Shown: positions 48,574-57,343, counted from the first letter of the stretch. The stretch: DNA of 64,000 bases from JACPVF01 sp964502095 (GCA_964502095.1 CAZCUF010000008.1:102297-166296), one strand, 5' to 3'. Notes: a model not told the origin generated them from the letters alone. A program made the numbers and translations.

Positions 48574-51500
48574 ATGAGTGGAAGGACCAAAGCACAACGT
48601 CTGGAAGAAATGAAGCGGCTATATATTCAGCGCGCTTACACGGATATTGAATTAGCCGTGAAACTTGACGTCTCGCGTGAGACGGTTTTTCGAGATCGTA
48701 AAGACTTGACGCTGGAATATCCCGTCGAACAGGATGATGAGGGGCGCTGGCACATTCCCAAGACGAAACTGATTTCCGAGATCAAACTCAATTTACATGA
48801 AGCGCTGACCTTGTATCTGGCAGGGAGAAAAACTTCGCGCCAAACAAAATTTCACCAGCCGCACACGGTCAACGCGGTGGAAAAGCTCGCCGCCACCCTG
48901 CGTCAGCCCATGACCGAACGCCTGCTTCGTTCGGCGGAGCAATTGACGGCTCAGGAGAAAAATCCAGAGAAGGTCAAAATCATCGAGACGATCACACAGG
49001 CATGGGTGGAGCAGAGAAAGGCGCGGATCGAATATCAGGCTTTGGGCAATGACAAACTCACCCGCCACACCATCAGCCCGTATATTATCGAACCGTCCAT
49101 TTGGAGCGACAGCGTATACGTGATTGCGAAAAGCGATTTTAACGATCAGATCTTTGCGTTCAAGATAGATCGCATCCTTTCGGCTGTCCTTTCGGGCGAG
49201 ACGTTTGAAATTCCCGCATCCTTCGATGACGAAGCGCTGCTCAAACACGCCTGGGGCATTTGGTACGGGGATAAAAAGCCTGTCACGGTCAAGCTGCGCT
49301 TCTCTCCCGCCGTGACGCGCCGCGTAAAAGAAAGCACCTGGCATCCGCTGGAAAAGATAGAAGATACCGCAGATGGCGGGTGTATTTGGGGCGTGGAGAT
49401 CGCCGAATGGCGCGAGATGCTCCCCTGGGTGCGCGGCTGGGGCGCGGACTGTGAAGTGCTGGAGCCAAAAGAACTGCGTGAGGCGTTGACGAGCGAGGCA
49501 CAGTCATTGGCGGAGTTGTATAAGGTGGTGGAAGAACAAGTCAAGAAAATGGTGTATTACGGTCATTCGAGAAAAGATAAGCCAAAATCGGAATGGCAAT
49601 CACTAATCGAGCATTTGACCAATACGGCGAACCTGGCTGAGACGTTCGGCGCAGATGCGGGCGTTTCCGATTTGGCGCGGACAGCGGCGTTACTGCACGA
49701 CATTGGAAAGTATTCTAAAGAATTTCAAAAGCGACTGGACGGTTCAGGTCCAAAGGTAGATCACGCCACTGCGGGCGCAAAAGAAATAAGAAATTTATTC
49801 AACAAAGACCAAAACCAAAAATACCTTGCTGATATGCTGGCATATTGTATTGCAGGGCATCATACGGGGCTTCCTGATTATGGCGATAGCACGGATGTAG
49901 AGGGGGCCGGAACATTATTGGCGCGGGTGGAGAAGAAATCGCTCAAAGATTACAGCGCGTACAAAACAGAAATAGACATCAACAGGTTGACCTTGCCTGC
50001 TCGTGTGAAATTACGCCCCGATAAAAAACAACCAGGATTTTCGTTTGCCTTCCTCACCCGCATGATCTTCTCCGCCTTGGTGGATGCTGATTTTCAAGAG
50101 ACTCAAACCTATATGAAAGATGACCTAACGCCGCGCGGCGGGCATGAGAGCATCGAGCAACTCTGCGAAAAGTTCAATGTTTACTTGCGGAAGTTCGATA
50201 ATCCCGAAAACGAGATCAACAAGAAGCGGACTGAAACTTTGAAAGCTTGTATCTCGCAAGCCGATTCAAAGCAGGGCTTTTTCAAACTCACCATTCCCAC
50301 AGGCGGCGGGAAGACAGAGTCCTCCATGGCATTTGCGCTAAACCATGCCGTCAAGCACGGGCTTAAGCGTGTGATTTACGTTATCCCATTCACCAGCATC
50401 ATCGAGCAGAACGCGGGTAAGTTCAAGGAAAGCCTGGGCGATGAAAATGTTCTCGAACACCACTCCAATTTCGAGTGGAAGAAAGGAAGTGGAACCGATT
50501 CCGAATCTGCCGATGATGAGACAAAAGAAGTGATGGACAAATTGAAACTAGCTTCGGAGAATTGGGATATTCCAATTGTCGTCACGACCAATGTCCAATT
50601 CTTTGAGTCGCTGTTTGCCAATAAATCTTCGCGCTGTCGCAAACTGCACAATATCGCAAAGAGCGTGATCGTCTTTGACGAAGCCCAAATGTTGCCGCGT
50701 GAATATTTGGATCCGTGTATGCTGGCGGTCAAGGAACTGGTGACAAATTACGGCGCAAGCGCGGTCTTTTGCACGGCAACCCAACCAGCGCTAAACCAAC
50801 GCCTGCCAGATATCGAATTCACGGAACTTGCTCCTGACCCGCAAGCATTGTTCGATTTTTATAAACGAGTGCAAGTAACTAATATCGGCAAGACGCCAGA
50901 TGCCGAGTTGATCGAGAAGATACAAGAGCATCCGCAGGCATTATGCATCGTGAACACGCGCAAACACGCCAAAGGTTTATTTGACCAACTCGAAGGCGAA
51001 GGGAATTTTCACCTTTCCACGTTAATGTGCCCCGCGCATCGTAAGGAGGTACTGAAAAAAATACGAGATTTACTTGCGGATAAAAGCAAACCAATCTGCC
51101 GTGTGATTTCGACTCAAGTGATGGAAGCGGGCATTGACGTGGACTTCCCTATCGGCTTCCGTGCATTGGCCGGTTTGGATTCAATCATTCAGGCGGCGGG
51201 ACGGGTGAACCGTGAGATGAAACGCGGCGTGAGCGATATATTTGTCTTTGACGCTGAAACTCCCCACATCAAACGTAAGCCGATTTTTATCGAACAAGGC
51301 GCGAGAGTGGCTGAAAGCATTTTGCGGGATTATGGCGATAGCCCCGAATCGGAACTGGCAATTGGAAAATATTTTGACCTGCTTTACAGCCTTCAAAACA
51401 AGGACGGGTTTGACGTGAAAAAGATTATCCCCTGCTTTGACAAAGGCACGGATGAGTTAGATTTTGATTTCAAAAAAGCGGCGGAAGATTTCAATATGAT

Positions 51501-51783
51501 TGACAACAATACCGTTGGCGTTGTCATTCCATATAATGAGGAGGCAAAGAAAACCCTTGAGCAAGCCAGACATCACCCATTCCCTTATAAGTTTGCGCGA
51601 CAACTGCAAATGTACACGGTCAATATCTATGAAAAGGAATTCGAGAAAATACGAAGCAAAGGAGTCATCGAAACTTATAACGAAACCTACGAAGTACTGA
51701 CCAATATGGATTTCTACGACAAGCAGACTGGGCTTGTCCTTCCCGCGGACGCTGGCGGGAATGCGTTGTTTTTTGATGGGTAG
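48574..51783 (+). CDS. cas3: HTH-WYL regulator fused to Cas3 HD nuclease-helicase (type I-C)
   Basis: A single 1069-residue frame. Residues 1-55 are a DeoR-like HTH (AYTDIELAVKLDVSRETVFR). About 148-202 is a WYL domain (RKARIEYQALG, DSVYVIAKSDFNDQIFAFK), and about 230-315 resembles the WCX extension. A normal type I-C Cas3 then begins, still with a Met, at residue 326 (MVYYGHSRKDKPKSEW): HD pair at 375-376 (LLHDIGKYS), Walker A PTGGGKT with K580, DEAQ at 702-705, motif III TATQP, motif VI QAAGRVNR at 873-880. GGGAG lies 5 bases before ATG 48574; ATG 48514 with GGAGG is an alternative adding 20 residues. Cas3 unwinds and degrades Cascade-bound DNA; the fused sensor could gate or regulate it. 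Confidence 0.92.
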   Translation: MSGRTKAQRLEEMKRLYIQRAYTDIELAVKLDVSRETVFRDRKDLTLEYPVEQDDEGRWHIPKTKLISEIKLNLHEALTLYLAGRKTSRQTKFHQPHTVNAVEKLAATLRQPMTERLLRSAEQLTAQEKNPEKVKIIETITQAWVEQRKARIEYQALGNDKLTRHTISPYIIEPSIWSDSVYVIAKSDFNDQIFAFKIDRILSAVLSGETFEIPASFDDEALLKHAWGIWYGDKKPVTVKLRFSPAVTRRVKESTWHPLEKIEDTADGGCIWGVEIAEWREMLPWVRGWGADCEVLEPKELREALTSEAQSLAELYKVVEEQVKKMVYYGHSRKDKPKSEWQSLIEHLTNTANLAETFGADAGVSDLARTAALLHDIGKYSKEFQKRLDGSGPKVDHATAGAKEIRNLFNKDQNQKYLADMLAYCIAGHHTGLPDYGDSTDVEGAGTLLARVEKKSLKDYSAYKTEIDINRLTLPARVKLRPDKKQPGFSFAFLTRMIFSALVDADFQETQTYMKDDLTPRGGHESIEQLCEKFNVYLRKFDNPENEINKKRTETLKACISQADSKQGFFKLTIPTGGGKTESSMAFALNHAVKHGLKRVIYVIPFTSIIEQNAGKFKESLGDENVLEHHSNFEWKKGSGTDSESADDETKEVMDKLKLASENWDIPIVVTTNVQFFESLFANKSSRCRKLHNIAKSVIVFDEAQMLPREYLDPCMLAVKELVTNYGASAVFCTATQPALNQRLPDIEFTELAPDPQALFDFYKRVQVTNIGKTPDAELIEKIQEHPQALCIVNTRKHAKGLFDQLEGEGNFHLSTLMCPAHRKEVLKKIRDLLADKSKPICRVISTQVMEAGIDVDFPIGFRALAGLDSIIQAAGRVNREMKRGVSDIFVFDAETPHIKRKPIFIEQGARVAESILRDYGDSPESELAIGKYFDLLYSLQNKDGFDVKKIIPCFDKGTDELDFDFKKAAEDFNMIDNNTVGVVIPYNEEAKKTLEQARHHPFPYKFARQLQMYTVNIYEKEFEKIRSKGVIETYNETYEVLTNMDFYDKQTGLVLPADAGGNALFFDG

Positions 51784-51790
51784 TCTTTTA

Positions 51791-51880
51791 TGTCATTGCG
51801 AGGCGGGCCTTTGCTCTTCCCGCCGAAGCAATCTCCCACTAACGAGGAGATTGCTTCGCAACATGCGCTCGCAATGACAT
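51791..51880. repeat. GTCATTGCGAGG-type palindromic repeat, copy 4, inside the cas operon
   Basis: TGTCATTGCGAGGCGGG at the left, CTCGCAATGACA at the right, inner arms GAAGCAATCTCC and GGAGATTGCTTC. It fills the cas3-cas5c gap. Confidence 0.85.
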
Positions 51881-51902
51881 GATTCAGAAGGAGGTTCATG
51901 CT

Positions 51903-52529
51903 ATGGGATACGGAATCAAGATTCGAGTAAGCGGCGATTACGCCCTGTTCACCCGCCCTGAGATGAAGGTGGAGCGCGTCAGCTATGACATTATCACCCC
52001 CTCGGCGGCGCGTGGCATCATCGAAGCGGTGTATTGGAAGCCCGCCATCCGCTGGGTGATAGATAAAATCCACGTGCTGAAAGAAATCGAGTTCACCAAC
52101 ATTCGGCGCAACGAGGTTAGCGAGAAGGCTTCTGAACGAAAACCTTATTTAGCGGCGACTGAAATTCGCCAGCAACGCGCCGCACTTGTGTTGAAGAATG
52201 TGGAATATATTATCGAAGCACACTTTGAAATGACGGACAAGGCAGGTGAAACCGACACAGTAGAAAAGCACTACAACATTATCCTTCGCCGTCTTCGCAA
52301 GGGACAGCACTTCCACGCACCCAGTTTAGGAACGCGCGAGTTCGGCGCAAAAGTGGAATTAATTGAGGATGGCGAAACCGTCCCGCAAAGCCCGCTCGGA
52401 GATATGGAACTTGGTTGGATGTTGCACGATTTGGACTTCTCCAACTCGGAAGATATTAAACCGCAATTCTTCCGCGCTTCTCTGAAAAGCGGAGTATTGG
52501 ATTTGATGAATTTGGAGGTGCGGCAATGA
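51903..52529 (+). CDS. cas5c: Cas5c (Cas5d) pre-crRNA endonuclease, type I-C
   Basis: A 208-residue RAMP-fold protein. ATG 51903 has a strong AAGGAGG 8 bases upstream. The N-terminus (GIKIRVSGDYALFTRPEMKV) and ITPSAARGIIEAVYWKP are typical of Cas5d, as is the LRRLRKGQHFHAPSLGTREF region. In type I-C, which lacks Cas6, this protein cuts the repeat hairpin and stays on the crRNA 5' handle in Cascade. Its stop overlaps the cas8c ATG by 3 bases. Confidence 0.93.
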   Translation: MGYGIKIRVSGDYALFTRPEMKVERVSYDIITPSAARGIIEAVYWKPAIRWVIDKIHVLKEIEFTNIRRNEVSEKASERKPYLAATEIRQQRAALVLKNVEYIIEAHFEMTDKAGETDTVEKHYNIILRRLRKGQHFHAPSLGTREFGAKVELIEDGETVPQSPLGDMELGWMLHDLDFSNSEDIKPQFFRASLKSGVLDLMNLEVRQ

Positions 52530-54376
52530 TCCTTCAAGCGTTGACTCGCTACTATGATATTTTGTCCAACGACCCTGAAAGCGATATTGCACCGCCTGGA
52601 TATAGCGCTATCGGAATCAGTTTCGCGTTGAACATTTCAGCTAAAGGCGAACTATTGGATGTTTTCCCGCTTTTTGAGCAGGTACAGCGCGGAAAAAAGA
52701 TGGAAGATAAGCCGCGCCGCATGATTGTGCCCGAACGGGTCAAGAAGTCAGTGAACATTTCCCCGAACTTCCTCTGCGACAATTGCGTATATGTTTTGGG
52801 TATATCAGATAAAGAAGCGAAAGACCCAGAATATAACACTAAGAGATTTGCGGCATTTCAACAATTAAACATTGATATGCTCAAAGAAGTTCAAAACCCT
52901 GCCGCCAAAGCAGTAATTACATTTTTAGAAAACTACACGCCAGAGCAGGGCAGAGTACATCCCAAAATTACCCCTCATCTTGAGACTATCTTGAAGGGTG
53001 GCAATCTGGTATTCATGTTTGACGGGAAATTTGCCCATGAAGATGCATCCATTAAGCAAGCATGGGAAAAGTATAAAGGCGCCAGCGACTCTGAGTTGGT
53101 TCAATGCCTTGTAACAGGCGAGACCGCCCCGCTTGCCCGCCTGCACCCAAGTTTGAAAGGGATACGAGATGCAAATCCAACTGGTGCAACGCTTGTCGGA
53201 TTCAATGCCCGTGCCTACGAGTCTTATAACCGCGAACAAGGAATGAATTCGCCTGTCAGTGAAAAAGCCGCATTTGCCTACACCACATCATTGAACTATC
53301 TGCTTTCTTCAAGTAATGAAAACAAAAAATTCTACATCGGCGATACGACAGTTGTGTATTGGGCAGAGAGCGAACAGAAGGCATACGCCAAAGCCTTTTT
53401 AGGGCTGTGCGAGCCCGAAGAGGTGGAGATTCCCATCGAGGAAGAACCCAAGCCAACAAGAGATAAAAAAGCCGAGAAAAAAGCGAAGAAAATAGCGGAG
53501 AAAGTTAGGCGCGTTCAGGCCCTGGATAAAGAAAAATTACTAGAAGGTTTAGACGGCAACCCGCGTTTTTATGTGCTTGGGCTTGCTCCCAATGCAGCGC
53601 GTGTTTCGGTGCGCTTCTTTCACAGCGACCCATTCGATAAAGTTGTGGAGAAAATCATGCAACACTACAAAGACCTTGAAATTATCAAGGAATTTGAAGA
53701 CCAGCATACCTATTTGACTATTCAGGACATTCTCAAAGAGACGGTTTCTCCAAAGGCTTCTGATCAATCTGCCGCTCCCCTGTTAGCTGGTTCAGTCTTC
53801 CGCGCCATTCTCGAAAACACGCCCTACCCTGCCGCGCTGTTCAATTCCATCATCAACCGCGTCCGCGCTGATCAGGATGATAAGAAGTCGCGTATTTACA
53901 AAATTGGTTATGCGCGCGCGGCGATCCTCAAAGCATATCTGCTCCGCAAATATCGCAATCAACCCGAAAACAAAATTCAGGAGGTATTAGTTATGTCACT
54001 CAATGAGCAATCCACTATCCCAGCCTATTTACTGGGGCGTCTATTCGCTGTATTAGAAAAAGTTCAGCAGGAAGCAATTGGCGATATGAACGCTAGCATC
54101 AAAGATCGCTATTTCACTTCTGCCTGCGCTTCGCCCAAGACCGTATTCCCAACCCTCTTACGGCTTTCGCAACATTGGATTTCCAAAGCGGAATTTGGTT
54201 ATGCCAGCGATAACCGCATTGAGAAAATTATGAATCTGCTGGATGTCGAAAAGAATCCGTTCCCCGCTCATTTGACTCTCGATGAACAGGGAATCTTTGT
54301 ACTGGGTTATTACCACCAGCGCACGGCGTTTTTTGTGAAGAATAATAAATCTGACGACACTGTCGAAACTAACTAA
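52526..54376 (+). CDS. cas8c: Cas8c (Csd1), type I-C Cascade large subunit
   Basis: A 616-residue protein starting ATGA over the cas5c stop. Csd1-type N-terminus (MILQALTRYYDILSND), GYSAIGISFALNIS and the Lys-rich VRRVQALDKEK linker near 330 are visible; the C-terminal 127 residues are helical. Cas8c recognises the PAM and starts R-loop formation. The 3' third carries an internal start for Cas11c (see 53993). The segment around residues 310-330 is low-complexity and highly charged, a probable flexible linker. Confidence 0.93.
   Translation: MILQALTRYYDILSNDPESDIAPPGYSAIGISFALNISAKGELLDVFPLFEQVQRGKKMEDKPRRMIVPERVKKSVNISPNFLCDNCVYVLGISDKEAKDPEYNTKRFAAFQQLNIDMLKEVQNPAAKAVITFLENYTPEQGRVHPKITPHLETILKGGNLVFMFDGKFAHEDASIKQAWEKYKGASDSELVQCLVTGETAPLARLHPSLKGIRDANPTGATLVGFNARAYESYNREQGMNSPVSEKAAFAYTTSLNYLLSSSNENKKFYIGDTTVVYWAESEQKAYAKAFLGLCEPEEVEIPIEEEPKPTRDKKAEKKAKKIAEKVRRVQALDKEKLLEGLDGNPRFYVLGLAPNAARVSVRFFHSDPFDKVVEKIMQHYKDLEIIKEFEDQHTYLTIQDILKETVSPKASDQSAAPLLAGSVFRAILENTPYPAALFNSIINRVRADQDDKKSRIYKIGYARAAILKAYLLRKYRNQPENKIQEVLVMSLNEQSTIPAYLLGRLFAVLEKVQQEAIGDMNASIKDRYFTSACASPKTVFPTLLRLSQHWISKAEFGYASDNRIEKIMNLLDVEKNPFPAHLTLDEQGIFVLGYYHQRTAFFVKNNKSDDTVETN
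53993..54376 (+). CDS. cas11c: Cas11c small subunit translated from within cas8c
   Basis: In frame with cas8c, an ATG at 53993 is preceded by a textbook AGGAGGT (53979-53985) 7 bases upstream, inside the coding sequence. It would yield a 127-residue, mostly helical protein (MSLNEQSTIPAYLLGRLFAV...). Internally initiated Cas11c is established for other type I-C systems and lines the non-target strand in Cascade. The SD strength here is hard to explain otherwise. Confidence 0.82.
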   Translation: MSLNEQSTIPAYLLGRLFAVLEKVQQEAIGDMNASIKDRYFTSACASPKTVFPTLLRLSQHWISKAEFGYASDNRIEKIMNLLDVEKNPFPAHLTLDEQGIFVLGYYHQRTAFFVKNNKSDDTVETN

Positions 54377-54395
54377 CCCAAAGGAGAATTAAACA

Positions 54396-55262
54396 ATGAC
54401 TACCCCTATTTCCAATCGCTACGAATTTGTCCTGCTCTATGATGTGGAAAACGGCAACCCGAACGGCGACCCCGACGCGGGCAATATGCCGCGCATTGAT
54501 CCAGAAACAGGCTATGGTATTGTGACCGATGTGGCGATCAAGCGCAAAATCCGAAACTATGCCGAATTGGTCAAAGGCGATTCAAAGGGCTATCGGATTT
54601 ATGTCAAGGAAGGAACGCCTCTCAATCAAAACCATGTTGAGGCTTACGAGGCAATTGGACTTAAAACAAAAGCGAATGCTTCAGCGAAACAAGTTAATGA
54701 AGCTCGCCAGTGGATGTGCGCCAGCTTCTTCGATGTCCGCACCTTCGGCGCGGTGATGAGCACAGGCGACAACTGTGGGCAGGTGCGTGGGCCCATTCAA
54801 ATCAACTTCTCGCGGAGTATTGACCCGATTGTTCAACAGGAAGTGACCATCACCCGCCAGACAGTAACTAAAATCGAGGATGCCGAAAAAGAGCGTACGA
54901 TGGGACGTAAGCACGTTGTACCCTATGCTTTATACCGCGTGGAAGGCTATGTCTCCGCTAAACTTGCGAACGATGACAGCAAAGGCACGGGCTTTTCCGA
55001 AGAAGATCTTGAGTTATTCTGGAAGGCATTGGAAGAAATGTTCGAGCATGACCATTCCGCCGCGCGCGGAAAGATGGCGTCACGCAAACTCTTTGTCTTC
55101 AAACACAAGGATGAACTCGGCAACGCGCCATCTCACAAACTTTTCGACATGGTGAAAGTTGAAAAGAATGACGGCGTGATTATTCCACGCAAGTTCAGCG
55201 ATTACACTGTGAAGGTGGAAGGCAAAACTCCCGAAGGCGTGGAGTTGATCGAGAAACTTTGA
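54396..55262 (+). CDS. cas7c: Cas7c (Csd2), type I-C Cascade backbone
   Basis: A 288-residue RAMP protein with AAGGAG upstream, 19 bases after cas8c. The family N-terminus YEFVLLYDVENGNPNGDPDA and the following MPRIDPETGYGIVTDVAIKR are diagnostic of Csd2. Multiple copies polymerise along the spacer part of the crRNA. The interior RQWMCASFFDVRTFGAVM (palm/thumb region) is intact. A repeat-rich gap of 181 bases separates it from cas4. Confidence 0.94.
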   Translation: MTTPISNRYEFVLLYDVENGNPNGDPDAGNMPRIDPETGYGIVTDVAIKRKIRNYAELVKGDSKGYRIYVKEGTPLNQNHVEAYEAIGLKTKANASAKQVNEARQWMCASFFDVRTFGAVMSTGDNCGQVRGPIQINFSRSIDPIVQQEVTITRQTVTKIEDAEKERTMGRKHVVPYALYRVEGYVSAKLANDDSKGTGFSEEDLELFWKALEEMFEHDHSAARGKMASRKLFVFKHKDELGNAPSHKLFDMVKVEKNDGVIIPRKFSDYTVKVEGKTPEGVELIEKL

Positions 55263-55443
55263 TTCGGTGCGGGCTGAAGCCCTGCCTCAGCGCATGGAAG
55301 TCCGCTAAAGCGCACTCGCGAGCGTTTGTCGCGAGTGCAAGCCCGCAGGCGTTGCATTGAGCCTGTCGAAATGGCCTCCATGTGCTGAGCCGTTGGGTCG
55401 AGCTTGTCGAAACCAGGCGGCTTTAGCCCCGCGAAAGCCAAGT
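55263..55443. repeat. Repeat-rich spacer between cas7c and cas4
   Basis: Contains GGGCTGAAGCCC, CACTCGCGA/TCGCGAGTG arms and two inexact copies of GAGC(C/T)TGTCGAAA, the widespread TTCGACAGGCTC-type word. No gene is supported. Confidence 0.6.
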
Positions 55444-56133
55444 ATGACCGAATACACCCAAGACGAACTCCTACCCCTCTCAGGCATCCAGCACTTCCTG
55501 TTTTGCCGCAGGCAGTGGGCGCTGATCCACATTGAGCAACAGTGGAAGGAAAACGCGTTCACTGCCGAGGGACGGATCATGCACAAGCGCGCGGACGATC
55601 CCTTTTTCACCGAAACGCGGAACGGGGTCGTCACCGCGCGGTCCGTGCCTGTGGCATCGTATCGGCTGGGGCTTTCGGGCGTGTGTGATGTGGTGGAGTT
55701 TCTCCCCTCTCCCAGTGGGAGAGGGGACGGGGATGAGGGTGTTACCCTCCCCAATCGCGAAGGTCTATATCTGCCCGCGCCGATTGAATACAAACGCGGC
55801 AAAGAGAAACGCGATCACAGCGACGAAACGCAACTCTGCGCGCAAGCCATGTGTTTGGAGGAAATGCTCTCGACTCACATCCCGCGCGGATATTTGTTCT
55901 ACGGCGAAACCCGTCACCGCATGGAGATTGAATTCACGCCAGAACTGCGCGCGCTGGTGAAAGATATGTCTGCTGAGATGCACAACTATTTCAGTCGAGG
56001 GTATACGCCAAAAGTGAAAACGCACAAAGGTTGTCGTTCATGTTCGCTGGCAGATGTATGTTTACCAGTATTGAACGAGAAAGTCGTTGTGGCGTCGAGG
56101 TATATCAAGCAGAATATAGAAAGCGATGGTTGA
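55444..56133 (+). CDS. cas4: Cas4 exonuclease, with in-frame palindrome insertion
   Basis: A 229-residue PD-(D/E)xK nuclease. Fe-S cysteines C21 (FLFCRRQWALIHI) and C197/C200/C206 (KGCRSCSLADVC) and nuclease residues H47, D82 (GVCDVVEF) and E115-x-K117 (IEYKRGK) are present. Cas4 trims prespacers and sets PAM and orientation with Cas1-Cas2. Between D82 and the ExK motif, residues 87-105 or so (SPSGRGDGDEG) are encoded by a palindromic repeat at 55704-55739. This lengthens the loop without breaking the frame. The start at 55444 (MTEYTQDE) has no strong SD. Confidence 0.92.
   Translation: MTEYTQDELLPLSGIQHFLFCRRQWALIHIEQQWKENAFTAEGRIMHKRADDPFFTETRNGVVTARSVPVASYRLGLSGVCDVVEFLPSPSGRGDGDEGVTLPNREGLYLPAPIEYKRGKEKRDHSDETQLCAQAMCLEEMLSTHIPRGYLFYGETRHRMEIEFTPELRALVKDMSAEMHNYFSRGYTPKVKTHKGCRSCSLADVCLPVLNEKVVVASRYIKQNIESDG
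55704..55726. repeat. C-rich/G-rich palindrome inserted in frame in cas4
   Basis: CCCCTCTCCC-AGT-GGGAGAGGGG, followed by ACGGGGATGAGGG. Same element as in argH (37101) and at 7399. Confidence 0.85.
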
Positions 56134-56264
56134 GTAGACCTGCATGCTTGTCGCAGGTCGTATCGAAACCACCAGTAAGCAGAGAACTCTTTGCAACAGA
56201 ATTATGCTTGCAATATGGTGGTTTCGATACGGGCGAAATGAGCATTCGCCCTACTCAACCACCG
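56128..56264. repeat. Paired palindromic repeat, copy 6, inside the cas operon
   Basis: The left hairpin 56128-56172 (GGTTGAGTAG ... CGTATCGAAACCACC, core ACCTGC/GCAGGT) and the right hairpin 56217-56264 (GGTGGTTTCGATACG ... CTACTCAACCACC, core GGGCGAA/TTCGCCC). Located between cas4 and cas1; the left end overlaps the cas4 stop. Confidence 0.85.
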
Positions 56265-56280
56265 AGGTACACCATAAACC

Positions 56281-57324
56281 ATGAAGCATCTCGGAAATGT
56301 CCTCTACATCACTACGCCTGAAGTCTTTCTTACTCTGGATGGCGAAAATATCGTCGTCAAAAAAGAAGATGAGCAGGGTGCGAACGTATCCACGCGCCTC
56401 CCGCTTCATAACCTCGATCACATCATTTGCTTCACATGGCAGGGAGCCAGCCCTGCGTTGATGGGCGCGTGCGCCGAACGAAATATCGGGCTGACCTTTC
56501 TCACGCCAAACGGAAAGTTTCAAGGACGGGTCACGGGTCGGGTGAGGGGGAATGTCCTGCTGAGGAAGAAACAATTTGAATGGTCGGAGAAAGAGGCGCA
56601 GAGCATTCCCATCGCGCAATCTTTTTTGCTGGGCAAAATCTCCAACTGCCGCAAAGTCCTCGAACGCGCCATCCGCGATCATGCCATGCTGGTAGATGTG
56701 GAAGCGCTGACGGGCGCATCCAGCTTTATGAAAGAGACGCTCAAGGCGATCCCGCAATGCAGATCAACGGGCGATTTGATGGGCTTTGAAGGTAGTGCGG
56801 CGAAAATTTATTTCGGCGTGTTTGATCATTTGATTTTGCATCAACGCGACGATTTTTTCTTCAAAGAACGGAATCGCCGCCCGCCTTTGGATAACATGAA
56901 CGCGCTTCTCTCTTTCCTTTATACGCTGTTGACGAATGAATGCGCCTCAGCCCTGGAGACGGTTGGTCTTGACCCCTATATCGGATTCCTACACCAAGAC
57001 CGACCTGGGCGCCCTTCGCTCGCGCTGGATGTGATGGAAGAACTGCGCCCTGTGCTGGTGGATCGGTTGGCGTTGTCATTGGTGAATCGCAAACAGATTA
57101 ATGGCAAAGGTTTTACGCAAAAAGAAAGCGGCGGCGTGTTGATGGATGACGAGACGCGCAAAGCGGTTTTGGTGGCATGGCAGGAGCGCAAGAAGGAAGA
57201 ACTCACGCATCCATACCTTCAAGAAAAGATTCCGTTCGGATTACTCCCGCATGTTCAAGCCATGCTATTGGCGCGTCACCTGCGCGGCGATTTGGACGCT
57301 TATCCGCCGTTTTTTTGGAATTGA
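56281..57324 (+). CDS. cas1: Cas1 integrase (type I-C)
   Basis: A 347-residue protein. The N-terminal beta domain (LGNVLYITTPEVFLTLDGEN) and C-terminal helical domain are present. Metal-binding residues: E170 (GFEGSAAKIYF), H238 (GFLHQDRPGRPSLALD) and D250. It integrates spacers at the leader end with Cas2. It starts at 56281 right after a repeat element; there is no strong SD, so translation may depend on structure. The 128-base gap to cas2 holds two partial repeats. Confidence 0.95.
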   Translation: MKHLGNVLYITTPEVFLTLDGENIVVKKEDEQGANVSTRLPLHNLDHIICFTWQGASPALMGACAERNIGLTFLTPNGKFQGRVTGRVRGNVLLRKKQFEWSEKEAQSIPIAQSFLLGKISNCRKVLERAIRDHAMLVDVEALTGASSFMKETLKAIPQCRSTGDLMGFEGSAAKIYFGVFDHLILHQRDDFFFKERNRRPPLDNMNALLSFLYTLLTNECASALETVGLDPYIGFLHQDRPGRPSLALDVMEELRPVLVDRLALSLVNRKQINGKGFTQKESGGVLMDDETRKAVLVAWQERKKEELTHPYLQEKIPFGLLPHVQAMLLARHLRGDLDAYPPFFWN

Positions 57325-57343
57325 TGTCACACTGCAAGCCTCC

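Noticed and set aside
49549..51783. Treating cas3 as a separate gene starting at ATG 49549
   Set aside because: There is no Shine-Dalgarno before 49549, and the frame is open through the WYL domain without a stop, so a fusion is the simpler reading. Internal initiation cannot be excluded.
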